Positions 50,911 through 59,572 are shown, numbered from the stretch's first letter. The stretch is 64,000 nt of DNA from CANKBT01 sp038235705 (GCA_038235705.1 JBBSTR010000004.1:14349-78348); one strand, 5' to 3'. Notes: generated by a model not told the origin, from the letters alone. Numbers and translations are program-made.

Positions 50911-51666
50911 ATGACGACCAGCCCCGCCGGCTCCGGCAGCACCCCCGAGGACGTCGCCGCCGCGACCGGGGGGCAGCCCGACAACGTCCGGACCCTGCCG
51001 ACCGCAGCTCACGACGAATCGCGCCTCACCGACCGGCAGCGAGCGGTGCTCGAGGTCATCCGCGAGTCGCTGCAGACCCGGGGCTACCCGCCCACCGTCC
51101 GCGAGATCGGGGAGGCCGTCGGGCTGACGAGCACCTCGAGCGTCAGCCACCAGCTGCAGATGCTGCACAAGAAGGGCTTCCTCCAGCGTGTCGCAGCCCG
51201 GCCGCGGGCGATCGACATCCGGATGCCCGACGAGAACGGTGTGCGCGAGGGCAGCCCGGTCGACGACACCGGCGAGCGGGACGGGCGCCCCAGCCCGGCG
51301 TACGTCCCGGTGGTCGGGCGCATCGCCGCCGGTGGACCGATCCTCGCCGAGGAGTCCGTGGAGGAGGTCTTCCCGCTACCCAGGTCGTTGGTGGGTGGAG
51401 GCACCTTGTTCCTGCTCAAGGTGGTCGGTGACTCGATGATCGACGCAGCGATCGCCGACGGGGACTGGGTCGTTGTGCGTCAGCAGCCGGACGCCGACAA
51501 CGGCGACATCGTCGCTGCCATGATCGAGGGTGAGGCGACGGTCAAGACGCTGTCCCGTCGTGAAGGACACACCTGGCTGCTGCCGCACAACGCGTCGTAC
51601 GCTCCGATCCCGGGCGACCACGCGACCATCCTCGGTCGTGTCGTGACGGTGCTGCGCAAGCTCTAG
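50911..51666 (+). CDS. lexA: SOS repressor LexA
   Basis: This 251-residue repressor-peptidase carries an N-terminal extension of about 35 residues, as in many actinobacteria. The winged helix has TDRQRAVLEVIRESLQTRG and PPTVREIGEAVGLTSTSSVS. The peptidase has the Ala-Gly cleavage site in GRIAAGGPILAE, the catalytic Ser in VGDSMIDAAIADGDWVVVR and the Lys in GEATVKTLSR. It represses DNA-repair and division genes and is cleaved when RecA binds damage signals. ATG 50911 follows GGAG seven bases upstream. Its stop shares CTAG with convergent hflX. Confidence 0.95.
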   Translation: MTTSPAGSGSTPEDVAAATGGQPDNVRTLPTAAHDESRLTDRQRAVLEVIRESLQTRGYPPTVREIGEAVGLTSTSSVSHQLQMLHKKGFLQRVAARPRAIDIRMPDENGVREGSPVDDTGERDGRPSPAYVPVVGRIAAGGPILAEESVEEVFPLPRSLVGGGTLFLLKVVGDSMIDAAIADGDWVVVRQQPDADNGDIVAAMIEGEATVKTLSRREGHTWLLPHNASYAPIPGDHATILGRVVTVLRKL

Positions 51667-53141
51667 ACGGAGAACTTCTCCAGCTCGGCAGCGAGCCCGG
51701 GGCCGACCCGCGCCTGCAGATGTGTCCCATCGGCCTCATGCTCCTCGACCAGCACCTCGCCCTGGTCGTGCACGCGCGAGACCAGGGCCCCTTCCGCGTA
51801 CGGGAGGAGCACCTCGACCAGCAGATCGGGGTGCGGCACCCGGTCCTCGAGCAGCGCCTGCAAGGCTTCCATGCCTTCGCCGGTCACAGCCGAGACGGCG
51901 ACCAGGTGCTTCTCGCGCCGCTGCAGGCTGCCGAGCACGAGCGGGTCGACGAGGTCGCACTTGTTGACCACGACGACTTCCGGCACCGTGTCGGCGCCGA
52001 TGTCGGCGAGCACCTCGCGCACGGTGGCCAGCTGGCCGGCCGGGTCGGGGTGGCTCCCGTCGACGACGTGCAGCAGCAGGTCGGCCCCCGCCACCTCCTC
52101 CAGCGTCGAGCGGAAGGCCTCGATGAGCTGGTGCGGCAGCCGGCGCACGAACCCGACGGTGTCGGTGAGCGTGAACTCGCGTCCGCTGGTCGTCTCGGCC
52201 TTACGCACGGTCGGGTCGAGCGTCGCGAACAGCGCGTCCTCGACGAGCACGCCGGCACCGGTCAGCCGGTTCAGCAGCGAGCTCTTGCCCGCGTTGGTGT
52301 AGCCGGCGATCGCGACCGACGGCACGCGGCCCCGCTCGCGGGAGGCCCGCTTGGTGTCACGGGAGGTCTTCATCTCGGCGATCTCGCGGGACAGCTTGGC
52401 CTTGCGGTTGCGGATCCGTCGGCGGTCGGTCTCGATCTTGGTCTCGCCCGGCCCGCGGGTGCCGACGCCACCGCCAGCCCCTCCGGCGCCACCACCGCCA
52501 CCGCCGCCCTGACGAGACAGCGACTCGCCCCAGCCGCGCAGGCGCGGCAGCATGTAGGTCATCTGAGCCAGCTCGACCTGGGCCTTGCCCTCACGCGATG
52601 TCGCGTGCTGGGCAAAGATGTCGAGGATCAGCCAGGTTCGGTCGATCACCTTGACCTTGACGAGCTCTTCGAGCTGCCGCAGCTGGCCCGGGGTCAGCTC
52701 GCCGTCGCAGATGACGGTGTCGGCGCCGCTGGCAAGCACGGCGTCCCGCAGCTCGCGGGCCTTGCCGGAGCCCACGTAGGTGGCCGGGTCAGGCTTTTCT
52801 CGTCGTTGCGCCAGCCCTGCAAGCACCTGGCACCCCGCGGTCTCGGCGAGCGCCTGCAGCTCGGCCAACGAGTTCTCGGCGCCCACCGCGTCTCCGTAGG
52901 GGTAGACGCCCATGAGCACGACCCGCTCGAGGCGCAGCTGGCGGTACTCGACCTCGGTGACGTCCTCGAGGTCCGTGCGGATGCCGGCGACCCGGCGCAG
53001 CCCCGTGCGGGCCTCGAGGTCGAGGTCGCCGGTGGTCGGCTCTGACGTCGCGGGGTCCAGCGGGAGGAGTCCGTCGTCGAGCCGGATCGTCGCAGGGCCG
53101 CTCGGGGCGGAGGTGTCGGGGCGGTCCAAGGGTCGGGTCAT
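51663..53141 (-). CDS. hflX: Ribosome-associated GTPase HflX
   Basis: This 492-residue HflX GTPase rescues stalled ribosomes and splits subunits. The N-terminal domain has GAENSLAELQALAETAG and CDGELTPGQLRQLEEL. A glycine-rich linker (RQGGGGGGGAGGAGGG) precedes GPGETKIETDRRRIRNR. The G domain has GYTNAGKSSLLNRL (G1), DTVGFVRRLPHQLIEAF (G3) and NKCDLVDPLV (G4). ATG 53141 is chosen, with a longer frame open to 53207. A small stem ACACG/CGTGT at 53155-53172 lies just upstream and could affect expression. The gene is convergent with lexA. Confidence 0.93.
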   Translation of the reverse strand: MTRPLDRPDTSAPSGPATIRLDDGLLPLDPATSEPTTGDLDLEARTGLRRVAGIRTDLEDVTEVEYRQLRLERVVLMGVYPYGDAVGAENSLAELQALAETAGCQVLAGLAQRREKPDPATYVGSGKARELRDAVLASGADTVICDGELTPGQLRQLEELVKVKVIDRTWLILDIFAQHATSREGKAQVELAQMTYMLPRLRGWGESLSRQGGGGGGGAGGAGGGVGTRGPGETKIETDRRRIRNRKAKLSREIAEMKTSRDTKRASRERGRVPSVAIAGYTNAGKSSLLNRLTGAGVLVEDALFATLDPTVRKAETTSGREFTLTDTVGFVRRLPHQLIEAFRSTLEEVAGADLLLHVVDGSHPDPAGQLATVREVLADIGADTVPEVVVVNKCDLVDPLVLGSLQRREKHLVAVSAVTGEGMEALQALLEDRVPHPDLLVEVLLPYAEGALVSRVHDQGEVLVEEHEADGTHLQARVGPGLAAELEKFSV

Positions 53142-53222
53142 CCCGACCAGCGTGACACGTCGCCCAACGTGTGGCACGGGAGTTCTCTCTCGGCGCAACC
53201 GGGCCACGACGGCAAGGACGGC

Positions 53223-53993
53223 TCAGAGCAGCCAGTCTCCGGAGGCCACGATCACAGCGGGTCCCCGCAGGAGCACGTGCTCGTCCTCCCGCCAGGTGAT
53301 GGTCAGCGTGCCGCCGGGGACGTCGAGCCGTACGGGCGTGCCCCGTTCAGCCCCGCCCGCCAGGCTGTCGGCGACGACCGCCGCGCAGGCTCCGGTGCCG
53401 CAGGACAGGGTCTCCCCGACGCCCCGCTCGTGCACGCGCATCCTCAGGTGTGCGGGCCCGGCACGCTCGACGTACTCCACGTTGAGGTCCAGGCGGTCCG
53501 GGTGCAGCTCGCCGAGCGCGTCGACCGAGAGCACCGGCAGCACCCCGTGCGGGTTGCCCATGTCGACGTACGTGGCGACGTCTCCGTCGACGAGCACCGG
53601 CTCGCCGACCACCGCCGGTCCCATGTCGACCGTGACGTCGCCGTCGGTCACCTCGACCTGCTTGACGCCGCCACGGGTCGCGATCGGCACGGTCCCCGGC
53701 TGGATCTCCCCCTGCGAGAGCAGGAAGTGCGCGAACAGCCGAACGCCGTTACCGCACATCTCCGGCCGGCTGCCGTCGGCGTTGCGGTGGTCCATGAACC
53801 ACCGCGCGCCGGGTGTCACGGTCTCCTCGGTCACCCGGTCGCTGAGCACGACCCGGAGCACACCATCGGCCCCGATGCCGGTGCGACGATCGCAGAGCGC
53901 CACGACCAGCGCGTCGGTCAGCTGCAGCGTGCCGTCCGGGTCCAGCAGCACGACGAAGTCGTTGCCGGTGCCGTGACCCTTCCAGAACCTCAC
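53223..53993 (-). CDS. dapF: Diaminopimelate epimerase
   Basis: This 256-residue DapF converts LL- to meso-diaminopimelate for lysine and peptidoglycan. The two active-site Cys are in EMCGNGVRLFAHFL and LSCGTGACAAVVAD. FWKGHGTGNDFVVL is the start segment of the family. GTG 53993 is preferred because an earlier ATG at 54014 would overlap the end of the EAL gene by 11 bases. It lies 81 bp upstream of hflX, in the usual miaA-dapF-hflX-lexA order. Confidence 0.94.
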   Translation of the reverse strand: MRFWKGHGTGNDFVVLLDPDGTLQLTDALVVALCDRRTGIGADGVLRVVLSDRVTEETVTPGARWFMDHRNADGSRPEMCGNGVRLFAHFLLSQGEIQPGTVPIATRGGVKQVEVTDGDVTVDMGPAVVGEPVLVDGDVATYVDMGNPHGVLPVLSVDALGELHPDRLDLNVEYVERAGPAHLRMRVHERGVGETLSCGTGACAAVVADSLAGGAERGTPVRLDVPGGTLTITWREDEHVLLRGPAVIVASGDWLL

Positions 53994-54003
53994 CCGCCAG
54001 ACG

Positions 54004-54873
54004 CTATCCCGCACGCGGTGAGGGGAAGGGGTCGGCCGCTTCGATCGGGCGGCACGTGCGCTCCCAGGCAGAGCGCGCAGAGAGCAGCCAACGGGCCTTG
54101 TCGGCCCGGGTCGCCGAGGCGTACAGCCAGCCGTGCGCCCGGTCGCACCCGAGCTCCCGCAAGCGGTCGGCCTCCGCCCAGGTCTCCACCCCGGACGCCA
54201 CGACGTAGAGCCCGCGATCGTGGGCGGCCCGGATCAGGGTCGCCGCGACCGGCTCGATCCCTCCGGCGTCGATCCCGCGGACGTGTCGCTGCCCCAGCTT
54301 CACGGCCGAGACGGGCAGCAGGCCGATCGCGCCGAGCGTCGCGGGGGGGCCGGCGAGGTCGTCCACCGCCAGCGCGACGCCGGCCAGACGCAGCTCGGCC
54401 AGCACCGGTCGGGCGTCGAGGCCGAGGGTGTGAAGGGTGGCCTCGCTCAGCTCCAGCCCGAGCAGGCCCGGCGCGAGCCCGTACGCGGCAACGGTCTCCG
54501 CGACCGACGCGGCGAAGCGGGGCGACTGCAGCTGCGAGGCCGTGACGTTCAGCCACAGCTGCGTCGGGCCGCAGGCCAGCCCGCACCACGAGGCCAGCTC
54601 GGCGGCGCCGGTAGCGAGCACCCAGTCACCGATCGGGACGGCGTCACCCGTCCGCTCGGCCTCAGGCAGGAACTGGGCCGGGGCCAGCAGACCGAGGTCG
54701 GCGTGGTGCCAGCGCAGCAGCGCCTCCATCGCGACGATGCCGCCGGTGTCGAGGTCGATCTCGGGCTGGTAGAGCAGCTCGAGCGTGCCGTCCGACGCGG
54801 ACCGGGCCAGGGCCGAGCGCAGCGGCGCGCCCGGGATCGGGGCGGGGGTCGCGAAGACGGAGGGTGCAGTCAT
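54004..54873 (-). CDS. EAL-domain c-di-GMP phosphodiesterase-like protein
   Basis: This 289-residue stand-alone EAL protein has the motifs MEALLRWHH (EAL), LNVTAS (Asn), ELSEATL (Glu), VKLG (Lys) and ASGVETWAEA (Glu). Loop 6, normally DDFGTG, reads VDDLAGPP, and the Gln usually before the final Gly is His (DRAHGWLY). Most metal ligands are kept, so weak activity is possible, but the altered loop suggests it may act as a c-di-GMP-binding protein instead. It is inserted between miaA and dapF, which are usually adjacent. A perfect 16-bp palindrome at 54898-54913 lies upstream. Confidence 0.82.
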   Translation of the reverse strand: MTAPSVFATPAPIPGAPLRSALARSASDGTLELLYQPEIDLDTGGIVAMEALLRWHHADLGLLAPAQFLPEAERTGDAVPIGDWVLATGAAELASWCGLACGPTQLWLNVTASQLQSPRFAASVAETVAAYGLAPGLLGLELSEATLHTLGLDARPVLAELRLAGVALAVDDLAGPPATLGAIGLLPVSAVKLGQRHVRGIDAGGIEPVAATLIRAAHDRGLYVVASGVETWAEADRLRELGCDRAHGWLYASATRADKARWLLSARSAWERTCRPIEAADPFPSPRAG

Positions 54874-54897
54874 GCCGAGGGTGTCGGTCGACCCCGG

Positions 54898-54913
54898 GGG
54901 CGATGCATCGCCC
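54898..54913 (-). repeat. Perfect 16-bp palindrome
   Basis: GGGCGATGCATCGCCC lies in the 59-bp gap between the miaA stop (54933) and the EAL start (54873), 25 bp before the latter. It could be an operator for the EAL gene. It has no loop and no T-tract, so it is less likely a terminator. Confidence 0.5.
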
Positions 54914-54932
54914 GTACGGGTGAAGCGGCCGA

Positions 54933-55808
54933 TCAGCTCAACAGTTCCTCGGTCTGGTCAACCTCAGTGCCGTCCCTGCGCAGCCAGTGGACCCGGGGGT
55001 CACGACGGAACCAGGCCCGCTGACGTCGTACGAACCGGCGCGTCGCCACGACCGTGCTCTCCCTGGCCGCCGGCTCGGCGAGAGACCCGTCGAGCTGGGC
55101 GAGAGCCTGCGCATAACCGAGGGCTCGGCTGGCCGTCAACCCGTCGCGCAGCCCGGGCAGCGCGGCCGCCTCGCCGACCAGGCCCTGCTCCCACATCCGG
55201 TCGACCCGTACGGCCACCCGATCAGCCAGGTTGCTCGCGTCCAGCCCGACCTGGACCGTGTCGTAGAGCGCTTCGTAGGAGGTCAGCCTGCCCGGCATCT
55301 CGCCGGTGAGCAGCACGACCTCGAGCGCCCGGACGACCCGGCGCCCGTTGGTGGGTTCCATCCGTGCCGCGGCTTCGGGAGCCAGCCCGCGCAGCCGCGC
55401 GTGCAGCGCCAGCGACCCGTGTGCCCCCAGCTCGTCCTCCAGCTGTGACCGCAGGACCGGGTCGGTGCCGGGGAAGCGCAGGTCGTCCAGGGCCGCGCGC
55501 AGATAGAGGCCGGACCCGCCCACGACGACCGGCGTGACCCCGCGGGCGAGCAGGTCGTCGAGCACCCCCCTGGCCAGCTGCTGGTAGTCGGCCGCGGTCG
55601 CCGTCCGGGTCACCGGCCACACATCGAGCAGGTGGTGGGGCACCCCTTCCCGCTCGACCAGGGTCAGCTTGGCCGTGCCGATGTCCATCCCGACGTACAG
55701 CTGCATCGAGTCGGCGTTCACCACCTCTCCCCCGAGACGTTGCGCGAGCCGGACGGCGAGGTCGGACTTGCCGGTCGCGGTCGGTCCGACGACCGCAAGC
55801 ACCCTCAC
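54933..55808 (-). CDS. miaA: tRNA dimethylallyltransferase
   Basis: This 291-residue MiaA prenylates A37 of tRNAs that read UNN codons, using DMAPP. It has the P-loop VVGPTATGKSDLAV at the start, NADSMQLYVGMDIGTAKL, VVVGGSGLYLRA and the C-terminal TRRFVRRQRAWFRRD. The start is GTG 55808, which forms a GTGA overlap with the upstream SCP2-like gene's stop. Its product is the substrate of MiaB, encoded at 58118 on the same strand. Confidence 0.95.
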   Translation of the reverse strand: MRVLAVVGPTATGKSDLAVRLAQRLGGEVVNADSMQLYVGMDIGTAKLTLVEREGVPHHLLDVWPVTRTATAADYQQLARGVLDDLLARGVTPVVVGGSGLYLRAALDDLRFPGTDPVLRSQLEDELGAHGSLALHARLRGLAPEAAARMEPTNGRRVVRALEVVLLTGEMPGRLTSYEALYDTVQVGLDASNLADRVAVRVDRMWEQGLVGEAAALPGLRDGLTASRALGYAQALAQLDGSLAEPAARESTVVATRRFVRRQRAWFRRDPRVHWLRRDGTEVDQTEELLS

Positions 55809-56212
55809 GGCTCGAGGGACCCCAGCGTGGTGATCGCCCACACCACGTCGCCGGACAGTCGGAGCCGACCGGTGACCGCAAGCCGCTTCGGGTCCTGGAC
55901 CCCGACCGCGACCCGGAGCAGCCGCACCAGCGACAGCCGCAGCGTCGCCCTGGGGTCGACGAGCTCGGTGGGCTCGCTCACCGAGCGGGCGCCACCCTCC
56001 GTCAGGGACACCCCTCGCGCGTACGTCGTCCCGTCGTGGTCCAGCCGGAACGCCAGCGTGCCTGGCAGCCGCCCAGGCCGGACGCCGAACCGCTCGGCCA
56101 TCCCGTCGAAGACGACGTCGAGCACCACCGGCACGCCGAGCTCGTCGACGGCGACAGCGATCTCCGGCTCGGAGGACGTCTTGAGGAAGGCGACGACGTC
56201 GTCGGGGTTCAC
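55805..56212 (-). CDS. SCP2-like hypothetical protein
   Basis: This 135-residue protein begins MNPDDVVAFLKTSSEPEIAV and carries VLDVVFDGMAERFGVRPGR, LAFRLDHDGTTYARGV and LAVTGRLRLSGDVVWAITT. The beta-strand pattern and the late RLRLSGD strand suggest the SCP2 sterol-carrier fold, here a weak match. It may bind a hydrophobic small molecule. It is coupled to miaA by a GTGA overlap and divergent from the ECF sigma factor, so it belongs to the miaA transcript. Confidence 0.5.
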   Translation of the reverse strand: MNPDDVVAFLKTSSEPEIAVAVDELGVPVVLDVVFDGMAERFGVRPGRLPGTLAFRLDHDGTTYARGVSLTEGGARSVSEPTELVDPRATLRLSLVRLLRVAVGVQDPKRLAVTGRLRLSGDVVWAITTLGSLEP

Positions 56213-56230
56213 ACCTGGAGAAGATAGTGC

Positions 56231-56255
56231 GAACCTGTGAGCCTCCCCGCACGTC
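56231..56255 (+). promoter_or_regulatory. Possible ECF-type promoter of the sigma factor gene
   Basis: GAACC at 56231-56235 and CGTC at 56252-56255, 17 bases apart, resemble the -35 (GGAACC) and -10 (CGTC) of ECF promoters. The place, 30 bp before the GTG at 56286, fits autoregulation. Spacing is one base longer than typical. Confidence 0.35.
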
Positions 56256-56285
56256 GTAAGGGATGGGAGAGGGTGAAGGGGACAC

Positions 56286-56825
56286 GTGAGCTCGGCGGCA
56301 ACACCTCAGAGGAACGGTGCGGTCATCCCTGTCCTCCCAGCAATCCCGACGCTCGCCCGTACCGGGCGTGAGGAGGCTGCCCAGGCACTGTGGGTCCAGC
56401 ACTACCCGAGCCTCGCCGGCTGGTGCGCCTCGCTCGTCGGGGACATCGACGTCGCGCACGACATCGCCGCAGAGAGCTTTGCCCGACTGCTCGGCCGCTG
56501 GACGACGGTCCGTGAGCCGCGCGCCTACCTCTACACGGTGGCCGCGAACCAGGCCCGTGACCACTGGCGGCGGCAGAGTCGCGACCGTCGGCTCAACGAC
56601 CGGATCGCCGAGGTGACCGAACCCTCGACGCCAGCAGCCGACCCGTGGCTGCGCGACCTCGTCGAGCGGCTCCCCGACCGGCTGCGCATGCCGGTGCTGC
56701 TGCACTACTACGCCGATCTTCCGGTAGCCGCGGTTGCTGCGGCGCTGAACCGTCCCGAGGGGACGATCAAGCGCTCGCTCTCGGAGGGCCGCACCGCGCT
56801 GCTCGTCGCGATGCAGGTCGTCTGA
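56286..56825 (+). CDS. ECF-type RNA polymerase sigma factor
   Basis: This 179-residue ECF sigma factor carries region 2 with DIDVAHDIAAESFARLL and REPRAYLYTVAANQARDHWRR, and region 4 with DRLRMPVLLHYYADLPVA then GTIKRSLSEGRTALL. It directs transcription in response to an envelope or other signal. GTG 56286 follows a GA-rich ribosome site. It lies one base upstream of the membrane protein gene, its likely signalling partner. A promoter-like sequence at 56231 suggests it drives itself. Confidence 0.87.
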   Translation: MSSAATPQRNGAVIPVLPAIPTLARTGREEAAQALWVQHYPSLAGWCASLVGDIDVAHDIAAESFARLLGRWTTVREPRAYLYTVAANQARDHWRRQSRDRRLNDRIAEVTEPSTPAADPWLRDLVERLPDRLRMPVLLHYYADLPVAAVAAALNRPEGTIKRSLSEGRTALLVAMQVV

Positions 56826-56826
56826 G

Positions 56827-58110
56827 GTGCCTGTCGACCGCGACCCCGAGGACCTCCCGCCCGAGGCGCTCCCGCACGGCCTGCCCGAGGCGCTCCCCCA
56901 CCGTGGTTTCCTGAGCCTGGAACCACCTTCCGGCGCGTACGCCGCGATGCTCACCAAGGCGCAGCACCGGCGGGTACGCCGCGCTCAGCTCACCGCCGGG
57001 CTCGCTGGGCTCGTCGCTGTCGCCGCGGTCGGGGGCGCCCTCACCGTCTCCGGGCTCGGCAACGGCAAGGAGCAGGCGTTGCTGCCGGCCGCCCGAGCGC
57101 AGCTGGCCGCCTCGCCCGTCGTCCCGGAACAGGACTCCTCCGTGCCGACGCCGGCTGCCCCGACGGTGGCCGCGGCAGCCCCGCTGACGTCACCGCCGGT
57201 CGCGTCGGCCCCGGCCACCACCGGTCCCGGGTCCCCCGGCGGCACCGCAACGGCTTCACCGACCGAGGCACAGGTCCCGATCACCGCGCTCCTGCCGGTC
57301 AGCCCCACCACCGTTCAGTCCCCCCTGACCGCGTGCGCGACGGTCGTCGGCCGAGCTCTCGACACGACCGGCGCGCCGCTCACCGACCTGTTCGTCTCTC
57401 GCTTCGAGCAGGCCGAGGACGGCACCGTCGCGGTCTCGTTCGCCGCCCGCACCGACGTCGACGGTCGGTTCTCCGTAGCGCCAGGCGGTTCGCTGATGCT
57501 GAGCCCGTCGGCCCCCGGCACCGCGCAGACCCAGACCACGCGAAATCTCGTCCCTGCCTGGGTCGGCGCCGGTGCTTTCCCGGCCAACCCGGCCGGCTGC
57601 GACAGCCCCGACACCGTCCTGGTCCCCGGCGCAACCATGGTGGGCGGCTACGCGACCCCGCCGGCCGGGACCGACGTGGCCCGCGACGCGCTGATGTTCA
57701 GCACCCCCGCCCCTGGCAGCCCGCTCGCGGTCGCCCCGTCGGTCGCTGCGCTCGACGAGCAGGGCTTCCGCCTGGTGGGGCTCCCGGTGACCACCGGTGC
57801 GGTCCTTCGCGACAGGTTCGAGCACGAACGCACGGTCGACGTGACGGCCGGGTCGAGCCGTGAGGACTGGTTCTCCTGCACGACCTGCCTCTCGGGACGG
57901 CCCACCCGCGGTGGCGCTGCCCAGGTCGACCCGTCGGCCCCGCCCGTGCCGACGGACCCGCCGCGGCCGTCCGACCCGCCGGCCCCGTCGGACGCGCCCA
58001 CCCCGACGCCGACCGCCCCGAGCCCCACCCCGACCGCGGACCTGCCCGAGCCCAGCCTTAGCAGCCCGACCGGACCGGTCCCGACGATCTTGTCTTCGCT
58101 CCGGAGATAG
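56827..58110 (+). CDS. Membrane-anchored partner of the ECF sigma factor, Pro-rich tail
   Basis: This 427-residue protein has a cytoplasmic N-terminus of about 55 residues, one membrane helix near residue 57-77 (LTAGLAGLVAVAAVGGALTV), a Thr/Pro/Ala linker and a central domain with CATVVGRALDTTGAPLTDLFV, resembling a carboxypeptidase-regulatory-like beta domain. The tail is rich in Pro/Thr/Ser, with repeated PTDPP, PSDPP and PTPT. No zinc-binding anti-sigma motif (HxxxCxxC) is visible in the N-terminus, but a gene directly after an ECF gene often encodes its anti-sigma or sensor. GTG 56827 starts one base after the sigma stop, so they are co-expressed. Confidence 0.65.
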   Translation: MPVDRDPEDLPPEALPHGLPEALPHRGFLSLEPPSGAYAAMLTKAQHRRVRRAQLTAGLAGLVAVAAVGGALTVSGLGNGKEQALLPAARAQLAASPVVPEQDSSVPTPAAPTVAAAAPLTSPPVASAPATTGPGSPGGTATASPTEAQVPITALLPVSPTTVQSPLTACATVVGRALDTTGAPLTDLFVSRFEQAEDGTVAVSFAARTDVDGRFSVAPGGSLMLSPSAPGTAQTQTTRNLVPAWVGAGAFPANPAGCDSPDTVLVPGATMVGGYATPPAGTDVARDALMFSTPAPGSPLAVAPSVAALDEQGFRLVGLPVTTGAVLRDRFEHERTVDVTAGSSREDWFSCTTCLSGRPTRGGAAQVDPSAPPVPTDPPRPSDPPAPSDAPTPTPTAPSPTPTADLPEPSLSSPTGPVPTILSSLRR

Positions 58111-58117
58111 GCCCAGC

Positions 58118-59572
58118 TCAGGCCCGCCGGGAGGGCATCCCGAGCATCGTCGCCGAACCGCCGGCCGGGGAGCCGCAGGCGTCGTCCTCGGCAGGGCTCT
58201 CCCCGAGGTCGCCGGCTCGCGTCCGCCGGTGGGACACGACGGCACCGTCCGCCAGCACGTAGTGCGGCGCAGCCCCTGTCACGACGACCTCGACCACGTC
58301 GCCGACCCGGACGCCGTCCTGGGGCGCCAGGTGCACGAGTCGGTTGTCACGCAGCCGCCCTGACATCCGACCGCTGCGTCCCGCCGGCGCGTGCACCAGC
58401 ACCTCTTGCGTGGAGCCGACCGTGGCGAGCATCCCGTCGTAGGTGATCCGGTCCTGCAGCACCACGAGCCGGTCGTACCGCTCACGGACCACCTCGGGCG
58501 GCACCTGGTCGGCCATCGTGGCCGCCGGGGTGCCCGGGCGCGGGCTGTACTGGAAGGTGAAGGCGCCCGAGAACCGGCTCTGCTCGACGACCCGCAGGGT
58601 GTCTTCAAAGTCGGCGTCGGTCTCGCCGGGAAAGCCGACGATGATGTCTGTGGTGATCGCGGCGTCCGGGATCTTCGCCCGGACCCGGTCAAGGATGCCG
58701 AGGAAGCGCTCGGAGCGGTAGGAGCGCCGCATCGCCTTGAGCACCGCGTCCGACCCGGACTGCAGCGGCATGTGCAGCGACGGGCAGACCGCCGGCGTCT
58801 CCGCCATCGCGTCGATCACGTCGTCGGTGAAGTCGCGCGGGTGCGGGCTGGTGAACCGGACCCGCTCCACGCCGGTTCTGCCCACGGCCCGCAGCAGCGC
58901 CCCGAAGGCATACCGGTCGCCGAAGCTGCGCCCGTAGGAGTTGACGTTCTGCCCGAGCAGCGTCACCTCGAGCACACCCTGGTCGGCCAGCACCTCCACC
59001 TCACGTAGGACGTCGCCGGGCCGGCGGTCCTGCTCGGTGCCGCGCAACGACGGGACGATGCAGAAGGTGCAGGTGTTGTCGCAGCCGACGCTGATGCTCA
59101 CCCACGCGCTCGCGACGCTGGCCCGCCGGGCCGGCAGCGCGGACGGGAAGGTCTCGAGCGCCTCGAGCAGCTCGACCTGGCTCTCCTGCTCCACCCGAGC
59201 CCGCTCGAGCAGCACCGGCAGCGCGCCGACGTTGTGCGTGCCGAACACCACGTCCACCCACGGCGCCCGATCGGTGATGGTCGCCCGGTCCTTCTGCGCC
59301 AGGCATCCGCCGACGGCGATCTGCATGCCCGGCGTCGCGTCCTTGACCGGCTTGAGGTGCCCGAGGTTGCCGTACAGCCGGTTGTCCGCGTTCTCCCGTA
59401 CGGCGCAGGTGTTGAACACCACCACGTCCGGCGCCCCACCCTCGGCCACCGGCGCGTAGCCGGCCTGGTCCAGCAGCCCGGCGATGCGCTCGCTGTCGTG
59501 CACGTTCATCTGGCAGCCGTAGGTGCGCACCTCGTACGTGCGAGGTGCCTCACGGGTCTCGGTCAGCGTCAC
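58118..59572 (-). CDS. miaB: tRNA-2-methylthio-N6-dimethylallyladenosine synthase
   Basis: This 484-residue radical SAM methylthiotransferase acts on MiaA-modified tRNA A37. The N-terminal cluster Cys are in TYGCQMNVHDSER, FNTCAVREN and GGCLAQK. The radical SAM cluster is CDNTCTFCIVPS. DIIVGFPGETDADFED and a C-terminal TRAM domain, with VLVHAPAGRSGRMSGRLRDN, follow. GTG 59572 is the start. The usual miaB and miaA neighbours are separated here by the sigma operon and SCP2-like gene. The C-terminal tail of about 35 residues is longer than usual and Gly/Ala-rich. Confidence 0.95.
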   Translation of the reverse strand: MTLTETREAPRTYEVRTYGCQMNVHDSERIAGLLDQAGYAPVAEGGAPDVVVFNTCAVRENADNRLYGNLGHLKPVKDATPGMQIAVGGCLAQKDRATITDRAPWVDVVFGTHNVGALPVLLERARVEQESQVELLEALETFPSALPARRASVASAWVSISVGCDNTCTFCIVPSLRGTEQDRRPGDVLREVEVLADQGVLEVTLLGQNVNSYGRSFGDRYAFGALLRAVGRTGVERVRFTSPHPRDFTDDVIDAMAETPAVCPSLHMPLQSGSDAVLKAMRRSYRSERFLGILDRVRAKIPDAAITTDIIVGFPGETDADFEDTLRVVEQSRFSGAFTFQYSPRPGTPAATMADQVPPEVVRERYDRLVVLQDRITYDGMLATVGSTQEVLVHAPAGRSGRMSGRLRDNRLVHLAPQDGVRVGDVVEVVVTGAAPHYVLADGAVVSHRRTRAGDLGESPAEDDACGSPAGGSATMLGMPSRRA

